From Chitinophaga sp. H8 (lineage in GTDB: Bacteria > Bacteroidota > Bacteroidia > Chitinophagales > Chitinophagaceae), in the NCBI RefSeq assembly GCF_040567655.1, contig NZ_JBEXAC010000001.1, forward strand, positions 744,001-808,000: a stretch of 64,000 bases of DNA, in the 5' to 3' direction. Shown here in pieces: positions 1 through 8,655 of this stretch. Every line of letters starts with the position of its first letter. Positions within the stretch are counted from its first letter, which is position 1. Both the position numbers and the translations under genes were made by a program. Under the pieces are notes generated by a model, which was given only the letters and a program-made list of their open reading frames with translations, was not told where the DNA came from and made no database searches.

Positions 1-51
1 TTTTATCCCCGGCCCCGTATTTATTCATTAGGTATTAACCTGGGTCTCTAA
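1..51 (+). CDS. SusC/RagA TonB-dependent receptor, C-terminal end only
   Basis: The first 51 bases read in one frame as FYPRPRIYSLGINLGL and then stop. An aromatic/proline stretch followed by YSLGINL and a hydrophobic last residue is how SusC-type outer-membrane receptors end: the last beta strand of the barrel. A SusD gene starts 19 bases later, the usual SusC-SusD order. Only 16 codons are visible, so the call rests on the ending plus context. Confidence 0.6.
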   Translation, partial: FYPRPRIYSLGINLGL

Positions 52-70
52 CCTTTAAAGCATGCATACT

Positions 71-1657
71 ATGAAGTTTAACAATATAAATATCGGCTTG
101 TTATCGCTTGCATTGGCGCTGTTGACGGTATCCTGCCAGAAGGACCTGGACCGTAAGCCATATTACGATGTAACTACGGCAAGTGTATTTACGGATTTTA
201 AGAATTACAAGAATGTATTGGCAAAATGTTATGGGGGCCTTGCTTTAACTGGGCAGGTAACCGGTGATGGTAATGCTGATATTGGCGGTGTGGATGTGGG
301 ATATGTAAGAGGATTCTGGCAAATGCAGGAGTTAAGTACTGATGAAGCGCGGGTAGCCTGGAATGACCAGTACCTGTTGCCTATGCATGGGATGGACTGG
401 ACCTCACAAAACCTGCTTTTAGGGGCTATGTACAACCGTATTTTCCTGCAGGTGATGTATTGCAATGAATTTTTGCGTCAGACTACAGATGGAAAATTAA
501 GTGAGAATGGCATTAGCGGAGAGAATGCTGCCACTACCAAAATATACCGGGCTGAGATGCGCTTTTTACGCGCATTCAGTTACTGGCATGCTATTGATAT
601 GTTTGGCAATGTACCTTTTGTAACAGAAAACGATCCGGTGGGAGCTTTCTTTCCTAAACAAACCAGCAGGAAAGAGCTGTTTGCCTACGTAGAAAGTGAA
701 TTGAAAGCAATAGAGGCCGATCTGATGGCACCGCGTACCAATGAATATCCACGTGCGGATAAAGCTGCTGCCTGGATGTTGCTGGCAAAATTATACCTGA
801 ATGCAGAGGTATACACCGGTACACCCCGTTATACCGATGCGATCACTTACTGCAATAAGATTATTGAAGCAGGATATACGCTGGAACCCCGGTTTCAAAA
901 CCTTTTCCTGGCAGATAATGATAAGCTGAAGAATGAAATCATCTTTACCATCGCTTATGACGGGCAGAAGATGAAAACATATAACGGCACTACTTTTCTG
1001 ATCCACGCTGCGGTAGGTGGCAATATGGATGCAACGAAGGATTTTGGAATTGATGGTGGTTGGTATGGTCTCCGCACTACTAAGAATATTGTGCACCTCT
1101 TTACTGATATCACCGGACAAACAGATAGCCGTGCTATGTTCCATTCCAGTGGCCAGAACCTGGAGATGAACAGTATCGCCAACTTTGCAGATGGATACCC
1201 GGTTACCAAATGGAGAAACATCACCTCCACCGGTGCGGGAGGATCAGATAAACTTTTTGTAGACACTGATTTTCCGGTGTTCCGTTTAGGAGATGTGTAT
1301 TTAATGTATGCGGAAGCAGTGCTCAGGGGAGGTACCGGTGGTAGCAGCGCTACTGCTTTGGAATACATCAATAAGTTAAGACAACGCGCTTATGGCAATA
1401 CGTCTGGCAATATCACTGCCGGACAGTTAACACTGGATTTTATGCTGGATGAAAGGGGCCGAGAACTGATGTGGGAAGCACAACGGAGAACAGACCTGAT
1501 CAGGTTCGGTAAATATACCGGCAGCAATTATGTATGGCCATGGAAGGGTAATGTGAAAGAAGGAAAGGGAGTGGAAGCCTATCGTACCCTTTTCCCTTTA
1601 CCTGCTGCTGATATGATTGCTAATCCTAACCTGAAACAAAATGAAGGCTATAATTAA
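71..1657 (+). CDS. SusD/RagB family nutrient-binding outer-membrane lipoprotein
   Basis: This is a surface lipoprotein that caps a SusC channel and binds its substrate. The N-terminus is a lipoprotein signal with lipobox LTVSC. The body has the SusD pattern: a YRAEMRFLRAFSYWHAIDMFG helix segment, the central DVYLMYAEAV segment, a late DERGRELMWEAQRRTDLIRFGKY segment, and a C-terminus with LFPLPAADMIANPNLKQN. An ATG at 62 is possible, but the ATG at 71 gives a cleaner signal peptide. The gene lies 13 bases ahead of a GH65 phosphorylase gene and behind the end of a SusC gene, so an alpha-glucoside or malto-oligosaccharide substrate is inferred; the sequence itself does not show the ligand. Confidence 0.9.
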   Translation: MKFNNINIGLLSLALALLTVSCQKDLDRKPYYDVTTASVFTDFKNYKNVLAKCYGGLALTGQVTGDGNADIGGVDVGYVRGFWQMQELSTDEARVAWNDQYLLPMHGMDWTSQNLLLGAMYNRIFLQVMYCNEFLRQTTDGKLSENGISGENAATTKIYRAEMRFLRAFSYWHAIDMFGNVPFVTENDPVGAFFPKQTSRKELFAYVESELKAIEADLMAPRTNEYPRADKAAAWMLLAKLYLNAEVYTGTPRYTDAITYCNKIIEAGYTLEPRFQNLFLADNDKLKNEIIFTIAYDGQKMKTYNGTTFLIHAAVGGNMDATKDFGIDGGWYGLRTTKNIVHLFTDITGQTDSRAMFHSSGQNLEMNSIANFADGYPVTKWRNITSTGAGGSDKLFVDTDFPVFRLGDVYLMYAEAVLRGGTGGSSATALEYINKLRQRAYGNTSGNITAGQLTLDFMLDERGRELMWEAQRRTDLIRFGKYTGSNYVWPWKGNVKEGKGVEAYRTLFPLPAADMIANPNLKQNEGYN

Positions 1658-1670
1658 GGCTTAAACAAGT

Positions 1671-3998
1671 ATGAAAGATCGTTTTAAGATAGATGAATGG
1701 CAGATTATTGAAGAGGGGTTCGATCCCACCTTAAATAAATTCGCAGAGAGTGTTTTTAGCCTTGGCAACGGCCGTATGGGACATCGTGCCAATTTTGAGG
1801 AAACTTACTCCGGCAATACTTTGCAAGGCAATTATGTTGCCGGAGTATATTATACAGATAAAACCCGGGTAGGCTGGTGGAAGAATGGCTATCCGGAATA
1901 TGCTGCCAAAGTGCTGAACGCTGCCAATTGGATAGGGATTGATATTAAGATAGGAGCAGCAACCTTGGACCTGCATTACTGTAAAGTAACGGCCTTCCGG
2001 AGGGTATTGAACATGCAGGAAGGTTATCTGGAAAGATCTTTTATTGCAGCGCTGAAAGATGGCAGACAGGTGAGCGTAAATGCCCGGCGCTTTTATAGTA
2101 TCGTAGATGATGTGGCCGGCGCTATACGGTATCGCATCACACCTTTAAACTTTGAAGACAACCTGGTCATTACTCCCTTTATTGATGGGGATGTAAGCAA
2201 TCAGGATGCTAACTACGGTGAGAAATTCTGGGAAGAGGTATCCCGCGAAAGTGATAACGATCGTGCGTTTATAACACTGCGTACGCGAAAAACCAACTTT
2301 GAAGTTTGTACCGGGATGCAGGTTAATATTGTTCAACCTGGTGAGGCGGGCAATACAGCATCCCGGTTTATTGAAAAGGAAAAGTTTATTGGAAGGGAAA
2401 CCACCCTGTGGGCTAAAAAAGGGGAAGAGATCACTATTTATAAGTATGGGGTCAATATCTCTTCGGCCAATACACCTAAAGAGGAACTCACAGCAGTAGC
2501 CAAGGCAAGTATCAATAAAGTGGCAGCGAAAGGGTTTGAGCAGATGCTGGAAGAACAGGCCAGGGCATGGGCACAGAAATGGAAGGAAAGCGATATTGTG
2601 ATTGAAGGAGATGTGACTGCGCAACAGGCCATCCGTTTTAACATCTTTCAGCTCTATCAGACTTATACAGGAGAAGATCCTCAGCTGAATATCGGCCCTA
2701 AAGGATTTACCGGCGAAAAATACGGGGGGGCCACCCACTGGGATACCGAAGCATATTGTGTACCTTTCTATCTGGCAACGGCTTCCCCGAAAGTAACCAG
2801 GAATCTTTTGCTGTACCGTTATCATCAATTGGGAAAAGCCATTGAAAATGCCGCCAAACTGGGGTTTGATAACGGGGCTGCCTTATTCCCGATGGTGACC
2901 ATGAATGGGGAAGAATGTCATAATGAGTGGGAGATCACTTTTGAAGAAATTCACCGCAACGGTGCGGTAGCTTTTGCTATTTACAATTATGTACGGTATA
3001 CAGGTGATCAGGATTACCTGGCGGCATATGGGCTGGAAGTACTAATAGGGATTGCCCGTTTCTGGAGCCAGCGGGTCAACTGGAGCGAACAGCGTAACCA
3101 ATATGTGATGCTGGGGGTGACAGGGCCTAATGAATATGAGAATAATGTGAATAACAACTGGTATACCAATACATTGGCAGTATGGTGTCTGGAATATACG
3201 CTTGAAACAATTGGATGGCTGAAACAGCAGCGGCCGGAAGTTTATGTGGCCCTTGCGGAAAAACTCCGTTTCCATGAGGTGCCCGAAACAACCAAATGGA
3301 AACATATCGTTGAACAGATGTATTATCCGGAGGAAGCAACCCTGGGCGTTTTTCTGCAGCAGGATGGCTATATGGATAAGGAGCAGGTACTGGTAAAAGC
3401 GTTGCCGGAGAAAGACCGGCCGTTAAACCAGCAATGGAGCTGGGACAGAATACTGAGGTCCTGCTATATCAAGCAGGCGGATGTGTTGCAGGGAATTTAT
3501 TTGTTTGAAGAGAAGTATGCGGAAGATGTGATCCGGCGAAATTTCGATTTTTATGAACCACGTACCGTACATGAAAGCTCCCTGTCGCCCTGTATTCACG
3601 CCATATTAGCTGCTAAGCTGGGCGAGGAGCAGAGGGCATACGGGTTTTACCTGCGCACTTCCCGGTTAGATCTGGATGACTATAATAACGATACGGATGA
3701 TGGATTGCACATCACTTCTATGGCCGGTACCTGGATGAGTGTAGTGGAAGGTTTTGGTGGAATGCGCGTACGCAATGGTGATTTGCATTTTACCCCTTTT
3801 CTGCCGGTGAAGTGGGAATCATTTTCATTTAATATATTATTCAGGGAGGCGGTGCTAAATATAAAAACCAGTAAGAACGGGGTGGTGTTAAGTAACCGGT
3901 CCGACAAAGAGGTATGCATTCATGTGTATGGAAATGCCTATCATTTAAAAGCCGGATCAGTGCAAAAGGTTGCCACTGATGTGAGCTTTGCTCATTAA
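1671..3998 (+). CDS. GH65 family disaccharide phosphorylase (maltose phosphorylase-like)
   Basis: The protein is 775 residues, normal for GH65. These enzymes split an alpha-glucoside with phosphate, giving beta-glucose-1-phosphate and a sugar. The N-terminal beta-sandwich (FSLGNGRMGHRANFEE) leads into an (alpha/alpha)6 barrel. The general acid is Glu488 in the GPNEYENNVNNN motif, and the phosphate-site segment VHESSLSPCIHA is present. The loop HNEWEITFEEIHRN resembles the maltose phosphorylase version more than the trehalose or kojibiose types as I remember them, so maltose is the best guess. There is no signal peptide, so it should be cytoplasmic, acting on sugar brought in by the next gene's transporter. 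Trehalose or another alpha-glucobiose remains possible. Confidence 0.85.
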   Translation: MKDRFKIDEWQIIEEGFDPTLNKFAESVFSLGNGRMGHRANFEETYSGNTLQGNYVAGVYYTDKTRVGWWKNGYPEYAAKVLNAANWIGIDIKIGAATLDLHYCKVTAFRRVLNMQEGYLERSFIAALKDGRQVSVNARRFYSIVDDVAGAIRYRITPLNFEDNLVITPFIDGDVSNQDANYGEKFWEEVSRESDNDRAFITLRTRKTNFEVCTGMQVNIVQPGEAGNTASRFIEKEKFIGRETTLWAKKGEEITIYKYGVNISSANTPKEELTAVAKASINKVAAKGFEQMLEEQARAWAQKWKESDIVIEGDVTAQQAIRFNIFQLYQTYTGEDPQLNIGPKGFTGEKYGGATHWDTEAYCVPFYLATASPKVTRNLLLYRYHQLGKAIENAAKLGFDNGAALFPMVTMNGEECHNEWEITFEEIHRNGAVAFAIYNYVRYTGDQDYLAAYGLEVLIGIARFWSQRVNWSEQRNQYVMLGVTGPNEYENNVNNNWYTNTLAVWCLEYTLETIGWLKQQRPEVYVALAEKLRFHEVPETTKWKHIVEQMYYPEEATLGVFLQQDGYMDKEQVLVKALPEKDRPLNQQWSWDRILRSCYIKQADVLQGIYLFEEKYAEDVIRRNFDFYEPRTVHESSLSPCIHAILAAKLGEEQRAYGFYLRTSRLDLDDYNNDTDDGLHITSMAGTWMSVVEGFGGMRVRNGDLHFTPFLPVKWESFSFNILFREAVLNIKTSKNGVVLSNRSDKEVCIHVYGNAYHLKAGSVQKVATDVSFAH

Positions 3999-4014
3999 AA
4001 ACAGGAATAAACAG

Positions 4015-5409
4015 ATGTTGAAAGAAGCGGAGGTTAATACACCGGAAAGGAAGGCAAAGGTTGAAAAGCCAAGGGTGTCGGCTGTCAGCATATGGAATAT
4101 GAGTATGGGATTTCTGGGTATTCAGTTTGGGTTTGCATTGCAAACAGGAAATGCTTCCCGTATTCTGCAAACCTTTGGTGCTGATGTGGAGCAGTTACCC
4201 CTTTTCTGGCTGGCGGCACCTATTACAGGGATGCTCATCCAGCCATTGATTGGGTATTACAGTGACCGTACCTGGACGCGGATGGGCCGGCGGCGGCCTT
4301 TCTTTTTGTTTGGGGCATTTCTGGCAGCACTCTCGTTGATTTTGATGCCCAACTCTTCTTTGTTTGCAGCACTGCTGCCACCTGTGTTAATCGGGGCAGG
4401 TATGCTGATGCTGATGGATGCTTCCTTTAATATTGCGATGGAGCCTTTCCGTGCGCTGATTGCGGACAATTTGCCGGAAAGCCAGTTAAGCAAGGGCTTT
4501 TCCGTACAAACCTTTCTGATAAGTGCAGGGGCTATCCTCGGTTCTTTGTTTCCTTATCTGCTGGCCAACTACTTTGGTGTTGCTAAAACAGCGGCACAAG
4601 GCGCTATACCAGACAACGTGCTTTTTTCATTTTATGCCGGTGCTTTCTTAATGTTGGTTACCCTGATATGGACAGTAGTGACTACCAGGGAGTATACTCC
4701 CCAGGAGCATGCTGCCTTTCATCCGGAAGAAAAGGAGGAGCAGGAAAGAAAAGGCATATTATCCATATTTACTGATTTCGGGAAAATGCCGCGCACGATG
4801 GCCCAATTGGGTATTGTACAGTTCTTTTCCTGGTTCGGATTATTTGCGATGTGGATTTTTATGACACCAGCAGTGGTAGAGCATGTTTACAAATTAGCTC
4901 CAGGAGATACGGTATCCGAAAAATATGCAGATGCCGGCAACTGGGTAGGCATACTGTTCAGTATCTATAATGCAGTAGCGGCAGTGTACGCTTTATGCCT
5001 GCCGGCTATTGCCAGATGGACCAGTAAAAAAACGGCGCATGCTATTTCATTGATAGCAGGAGGCGCCGGACTATTATCTATTTATCTGATAGATGATCCT
5101 CACACGCTTATTTATTCCATGATAGGCATTGGCATGGCCTGGGGCAGCATACTGGCTATGCCATATGCGATTTTATCTGCTGCTATCCCTGCCAGAAAGA
5201 TGGGCGTGTACATGGGTATCTTTAACTTTTTTATTACGCTCCCGCAAATGGTGATTGGCTTTTTTGGAGGATTGCTTATCAAAAATGTGTTCCATAATGA
5301 AGCTATTTATGCGCTTGTGATGGCAGGAATATTTATGCTTTTAGGCGCACTGTCTGTTATGTTTATCCGGGAAAAAAGGAAAGTAATCATAAGCCTGGAT
5401 GAGCAATAA
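4015..5409 (+). CDS. MFS sugar transporter, SLC45/sucrose-maltose symporter type
   Basis: This inner-membrane protein of about 464 residues has some twelve hydrophobic segments. The cytoplasmic loop between helices 2 and 3, GYYSDRTWTRMGRRRPFF, is the signature of the MFS branch that contains plant and bacterial sucrose/maltose:H+ symporters. The reading frame is open from a TTG at 3988, overlapping the GH65 gene, but the ATG at 4015 gives the expected short cytoplasmic N-terminus and is preferred. Its place directly after the phosphorylase says that it imports the disaccharide for phosphorolysis. The exact sugar is not readable from sequence. Confidence 0.85.
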   Translation: MLKEAEVNTPERKAKVEKPRVSAVSIWNMSMGFLGIQFGFALQTGNASRILQTFGADVEQLPLFWLAAPITGMLIQPLIGYYSDRTWTRMGRRRPFFLFGAFLAALSLILMPNSSLFAALLPPVLIGAGMLMLMDASFNIAMEPFRALIADNLPESQLSKGFSVQTFLISAGAILGSLFPYLLANYFGVAKTAAQGAIPDNVLFSFYAGAFLMLVTLIWTVVTTREYTPQEHAAFHPEEKEEQERKGILSIFTDFGKMPRTMAQLGIVQFFSWFGLFAMWIFMTPAVVEHVYKLAPGDTVSEKYADAGNWVGILFSIYNAVAAVYALCLPAIARWTSKKTAHAISLIAGGAGLLSIYLIDDPHTLIYSMIGIGMAWGSILAMPYAILSAAIPARKMGVYMGIFNFFITLPQMVIGFFGGLLIKNVFHNEAIYALVMAGIFMLLGALSVMFIREKRKVIISLDEQ

Positions 5410-5438
5410 TCAATTTTAACGAAAACGGATGATCTGAT

Positions 5439-7118
5439 ATGGCTGACAATAAATATGATGCAATTGTGATCGGCTCAGGTATTAGTGGAGGATGGGCCGC
5501 TAAAGAGCTGACTGAAAAAGGGTTGAAAACAATTATGCTGGAGCGGGGGCGTAATGTAGTGCATGTAAAAGATTATGTGAATGCTACCAAAGCTCCCTGG
5601 GAATATCCTCATCATGGAGGAGCTACGCGTCAGATGAGAAAGGACTATCCTGTATTGGGCAGGGATATGTTTTTGAACGAAACCAATCTGGACTATTGGG
5701 TAAACGAAAAGGAGAGTCCTTATACAGAGATAAAACGATTTGACTGGTGGCGCGGCTACCAGGTAGGGGGCCGCTCACTGATGTGGGGGCGGCAGAGTTA
5801 CCGGCTGAGTGATCTGGATTTTGAAGCCAATGCAAAGGAAGGGATAGCGGTCGATTGGCCAATCCGGTATAAGGATCTTGCTCCCTGGTATGATCATGTA
5901 GAGAAATTTGCCGGTATCAGTGGGGCCAGAGATGGCATCCCGCAGTTGCCGGATGGACATTACCTGCCACCCATGGAAATGAATTGTGGAGAACAGCATG
6001 TAGCAGATCATATCAACAGTTATTATAAAGGCGCCAGGCATTTTATTATCGGCCGTACCGCTAATTTGTCAAAAGAAGTACCGGGCCGTACCAGGTGCCA
6101 ATACCGTAATAAATGCGCTTTGGGATGCCCCTTTGGAGGTTATTTCAGTACACAATCCAGTACATTACCTGCTGCCACGGCAACAGGTAATTTAACGCTA
6201 CGCCCCAATGCTATTGTGACACGTATCCTGTATGATAAAGATACCAGGAAGGCAACAGGGGTAGAGATCATTGATGCGGTGACAAATCAAACTTATGAAT
6301 ACTATGCTAAGGTGGTGTTTGTATGTGCCTCAACGTTAAATAGCGCATGGGTATTGATGAACTCTGCCACGGATATATGGCCGGAAGGATTGGGTAGCAG
6401 CAATGGGGAATTGGGGCATAATCTGATGGACCATCATTATCGTGCCGGTGCATATGGGGTAATAGAAGGTTATGATGATAAATATTATTTCGGTCGCCGC
6501 CCCAATGGTATTTATATACCACGATACCGCAATATAGGCGGAGAGCGCCGCGATTACCTGCGGGGCTTTGGCTATCAGGGCATGGCCAGCCGGGAAGGGT
6601 GGAGCCGCGAAATTGCAGAGATGAATATTGGCGGGGCTTTTAAGGATGCGCTGGTGGAACCAGGAAAATGGGTGTTTGGAATGGCGGCTTTTGGAGAAAC
6701 ATTGCCCTATCATGATAACAGGACATTCCTCGATAAGAATAAAAAGGATAAATGGGGATTGCCGGTATTGGCAATAGATGCGGAGATAAAAGAAAATGAA
6801 CAAAAGATGCGCAAGGATATGGTGAATGATGCCGTAGAAATGCTGGAGGTGGCAAAGCTGAAAGACGTGGCTTCTTTTGAGCCGGGGTATAATTTCGGAT
6901 CTGCTATACATGAAATGGGGACTGCCCGCATGGGGAGGGATCCTAAAACGTCGGTGCTGAATGAATGGAACCAGGTATGGGATGCTAAAAATGTATTTGT
7001 TACAGATGGTGCTGCGATGACTTCTTCGGCTTGCCAGAACCCTTCCCTGACCTATATGGCGCTTACAGCCAGAGCTGCTGATTATGCAGTGAAGGCACTG
7101 AAAAAAGGCGACCTGTAA
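5439..7118 (+). CDS. GMC family FAD-dependent oxidoreductase
   Basis: This 559-residue flavoenzyme oxidises sugars or alcohols. The dinucleotide fold is at residues 6-30 (IVIGSGISGGWAAKEL). A cysteine-rich segment CQYRNKCALGCPFGG occurs near residue 225, as in quinone- or cytochrome-linked sugar dehydrogenases. The C-terminal HEMGTARMG and NPSLTYMAL motifs hold the active-site His and Asn of the GMC family. No signal peptide is seen; partners of this type are often exported by hitchhiking on a Tat-bearing small subunit. The next gene encodes just such a subunit-3 protein, an arrangement like the Caulobacter lactose 3-dehydrogenase genes. A role in 3-keto-glucoside formation is inference. Confidence 0.85.
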   Translation: MADNKYDAIVIGSGISGGWAAKELTEKGLKTIMLERGRNVVHVKDYVNATKAPWEYPHHGGATRQMRKDYPVLGRDMFLNETNLDYWVNEKESPYTEIKRFDWWRGYQVGGRSLMWGRQSYRLSDLDFEANAKEGIAVDWPIRYKDLAPWYDHVEKFAGISGARDGIPQLPDGHYLPPMEMNCGEQHVADHINSYYKGARHFIIGRTANLSKEVPGRTRCQYRNKCALGCPFGGYFSTQSSTLPAATATGNLTLRPNAIVTRILYDKDTRKATGVEIIDAVTNQTYEYYAKVVFVCASTLNSAWVLMNSATDIWPEGLGSSNGELGHNLMDHHYRAGAYGVIEGYDDKYYFGRRPNGIYIPRYRNIGGERRDYLRGFGYQGMASREGWSREIAEMNIGGAFKDALVEPGKWVFGMAAFGETLPYHDNRTFLDKNKKDKWGLPVLAIDAEIKENEQKMRKDMVNDAVEMLEVAKLKDVASFEPGYNFGSAIHEMGTARMGRDPKTSVLNEWNQVWDAKNVFVTDGAAMTSSACQNPSLTYMALTARAADYAVKALKKGDL

Positions 7119-7129
7119 AATAAAATACA

Positions 7130-7699
7130 ATGGATAGAAGAGAAGCCATAATAAGGGTAGCTGTATTATTAGGAGGAGCCGTGATCGGAGCAAATGCTTT
7201 TCTGTCGGGCTGTAAATCCTCCGCTCCTAAAGGACCAGGGTTACTGGATAAGGACCAGCTGGCATTTTTGAATGAAATAGCTGAAATCATCTTGCCTGCT
7301 ACAGCCACACCAGGTGCAAAGGAAGCAGATGTCGCTCCTTTTATGAACAATATGGTCACAGATTGTTATGAGCCTAAAGATCAGGAAGTATTTATTGCCG
7401 GGCTGAAAAAGCTGGATGAGGCCTGCCACAAACAGCAGGGGAAACAATTTATGGATTGCTCACCGCAAGAACGTACTGCTTTTCTGATCACACTGGATGC
7501 CGAACAAAAAAAATATACCAGTGAGAAAAAGCCGGAAGATCCGGGGCATTATTTCAGGATGTACAAAGAATTAACACTGCTGGGATATTTTACTTCGGAA
7601 GCTGGTAGCACCAAGGCATTGCGCTATGTAGCCGTGCCAGGAAAGTTTGAACCCTGTATTCCCTACAAAAAGGGAGAAGGGGCATGGGCATTAAGCTAA
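7130..7699 (+). CDS. Gluconate 2-dehydrogenase subunit 3 family protein, probable Tat/lipoprotein
   Basis: This 189-residue protein begins MDRREAIIRVAVLLGG and has a hydrophobic stretch ending LSGC, so it has both an Arg-Arg pair and a lipobox. The mature part (LAFLNEIAEIILPATATPGAKEADV near residue 45, later FRMYKELTLLGYFTSE) matches the family of small subunits that accompany GMC flavoproteins. In known complexes this subunit carries the export signal and helps deliver the flavoprotein to the periplasm. It lies 11 bases after the GMC gene, so the two very probably form one dehydrogenase. No cytochrome subunit gene is visible nearby, which leaves the electron acceptor open. Confidence 0.8.
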   Translation: MDRREAIIRVAVLLGGAVIGANAFLSGCKSSAPKGPGLLDKDQLAFLNEIAEIILPATATPGAKEADVAPFMNNMVTDCYEPKDQEVFIAGLKKLDEACHKQQGKQFMDCSPQERTAFLITLDAEQKKYTSEKKPEDPGHYFRMYKELTLLGYFTSEAGSTKALRYVAVPGKFEPCIPYKKGEGAWALS

Positions 7700-7706
7700 T
7701 TGTAAA

Positions 7707-8573
7707 ATGACAGAGATGATAAACAGACGCACTTTTTTACAGCAGGCAGGTATATGGGGGGCCGGTCTGATAGCGTTTCCTGCAATGGCTTTTCCACAAC
7801 ACAAACAAGCAGGGATCCAGTTATATACTTTAGGGGATCTGGGCAAGGATGTGAAAGGCGGCCTGCAGCGTGTGGCCGCAGCGGGATACCAACTGGTAGA
7901 AACCTCCGGCTATACGGATGCAGGTAAATTCTGGGGGCTGGATGCGCCTTCCTTTAAACAGGTGCTGGTGGCCAATGGGCTTACTTCTCCCAGTGGACTA
8001 TACGGAATAGACCTGAAAGGAAACTTTGAAGACCTGAAACATTTTATAGAAGCGGCTACTATTGTTGGACAGCGATATCTGGTGATGCCCTGGCTGTTTG
8101 AAGAATGGCGGACAACGGCCGATGATTACAAATGGGTGGCACAAAGACTGAATGAGGCAGGAGAGCTGACGAAAAAGGCGGGTATTCAAATGGCTTATCA
8201 TAACCATGATTTTGAGTTCAAAGATTTTGGCGGACAAACCGGTTATGATATTCTCTTAAAAGAAACAGATCCTAAGTTGGTGAAAATGGAAATGGATATT
8301 TACTGGATAGTTAGGGGAGGGACAGATCCTGTTACCTTGTTTAAAAAACACCCGGGGCGCTTTGCGCTTTGGCATGTAAAGGATATGGACAAAGCAAATC
8401 CTAAATTAAATACGGAAATAGGTACTGGAAGCATCAACTTCAGAAAGATCTTTGCAAATGCAAAACTGGCGGGACTGGATTATGCTTTTGTAGAGCAGGA
8501 GAACTTTAAAATAGATCCTTATCAAAGCATTGCACAAAGTGCGGTTTATTTAAAGCAGGCGCTGTTGAAATAA
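7707..8573 (+). CDS. Exported xylose isomerase-like TIM-barrel (sugar isomerase/epimerase family)
   Basis: The protein (288 residues) starts with a Tat-type signal, NRRTFLQQAG plus a hydrophobic run ending at AMAF. The rest is an AP-endonuclease-2/xylose-isomerase-like barrel: IQLYTLGDL, YHNHDFEF near residue 170, MEMDIYW near 195, WHVKDMD near 225 and FVEQENF near 270 supply the Glu, Asp and His residues that bind the metal in this family. An in-frame ATG at 7716 is an alternative start. It is the last gene of the operon. Relatives beside GMC dehydrogenases act on keto-sugars or keto-glycosides, so it may process the product of the two genes before it; this is inferred from context. Confidence 0.75.
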   Translation: MTEMINRRTFLQQAGIWGAGLIAFPAMAFPQHKQAGIQLYTLGDLGKDVKGGLQRVAAAGYQLVETSGYTDAGKFWGLDAPSFKQVLVANGLTSPSGLYGIDLKGNFEDLKHFIEAATIVGQRYLVMPWLFEEWRTTADDYKWVAQRLNEAGELTKKAGIQMAYHNHDFEFKDFGGQTGYDILLKETDPKLVKMEMDIYWIVRGGTDPVTLFKKHPGRFALWHVKDMDKANPKLNTEIGTGSINFRKIFANAKLAGLDYAFVEQENFKIDPYQSIAQSAVYLKQALLK

Positions 8574-8612
8574 GGTGTTGCGAAATTTGAACCTTCATCA
8601 GGTACTTACATA

Positions 8613-8655
8613 AAACGAGGGTGTATCAACTTTTGATACACCCTCGTTTGTTTTT
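8613..8655. terminator. Strong bidirectional intrinsic terminator
   Basis: Arms at 8613-8629 and 8633-8649 are perfect inverted repeats of 17 bases with a 3-base loop. The + side is followed by GTTTTT and the - side by TTTTAT. It sits between the end of the sugar operon and the end of the convergent amylase gene, so it can stop transcription from both directions. Confidence 0.9.

Noticed and set aside
2145..2828. A 227-codon leftward frame inside the GH65 gene, with similar long leftward frames inside the GMC (6336-7193) and GNAT (20872-21549) genes
   Set aside because: These are shadows of strongly supported genes on the other strand and contain no recognisable domains.
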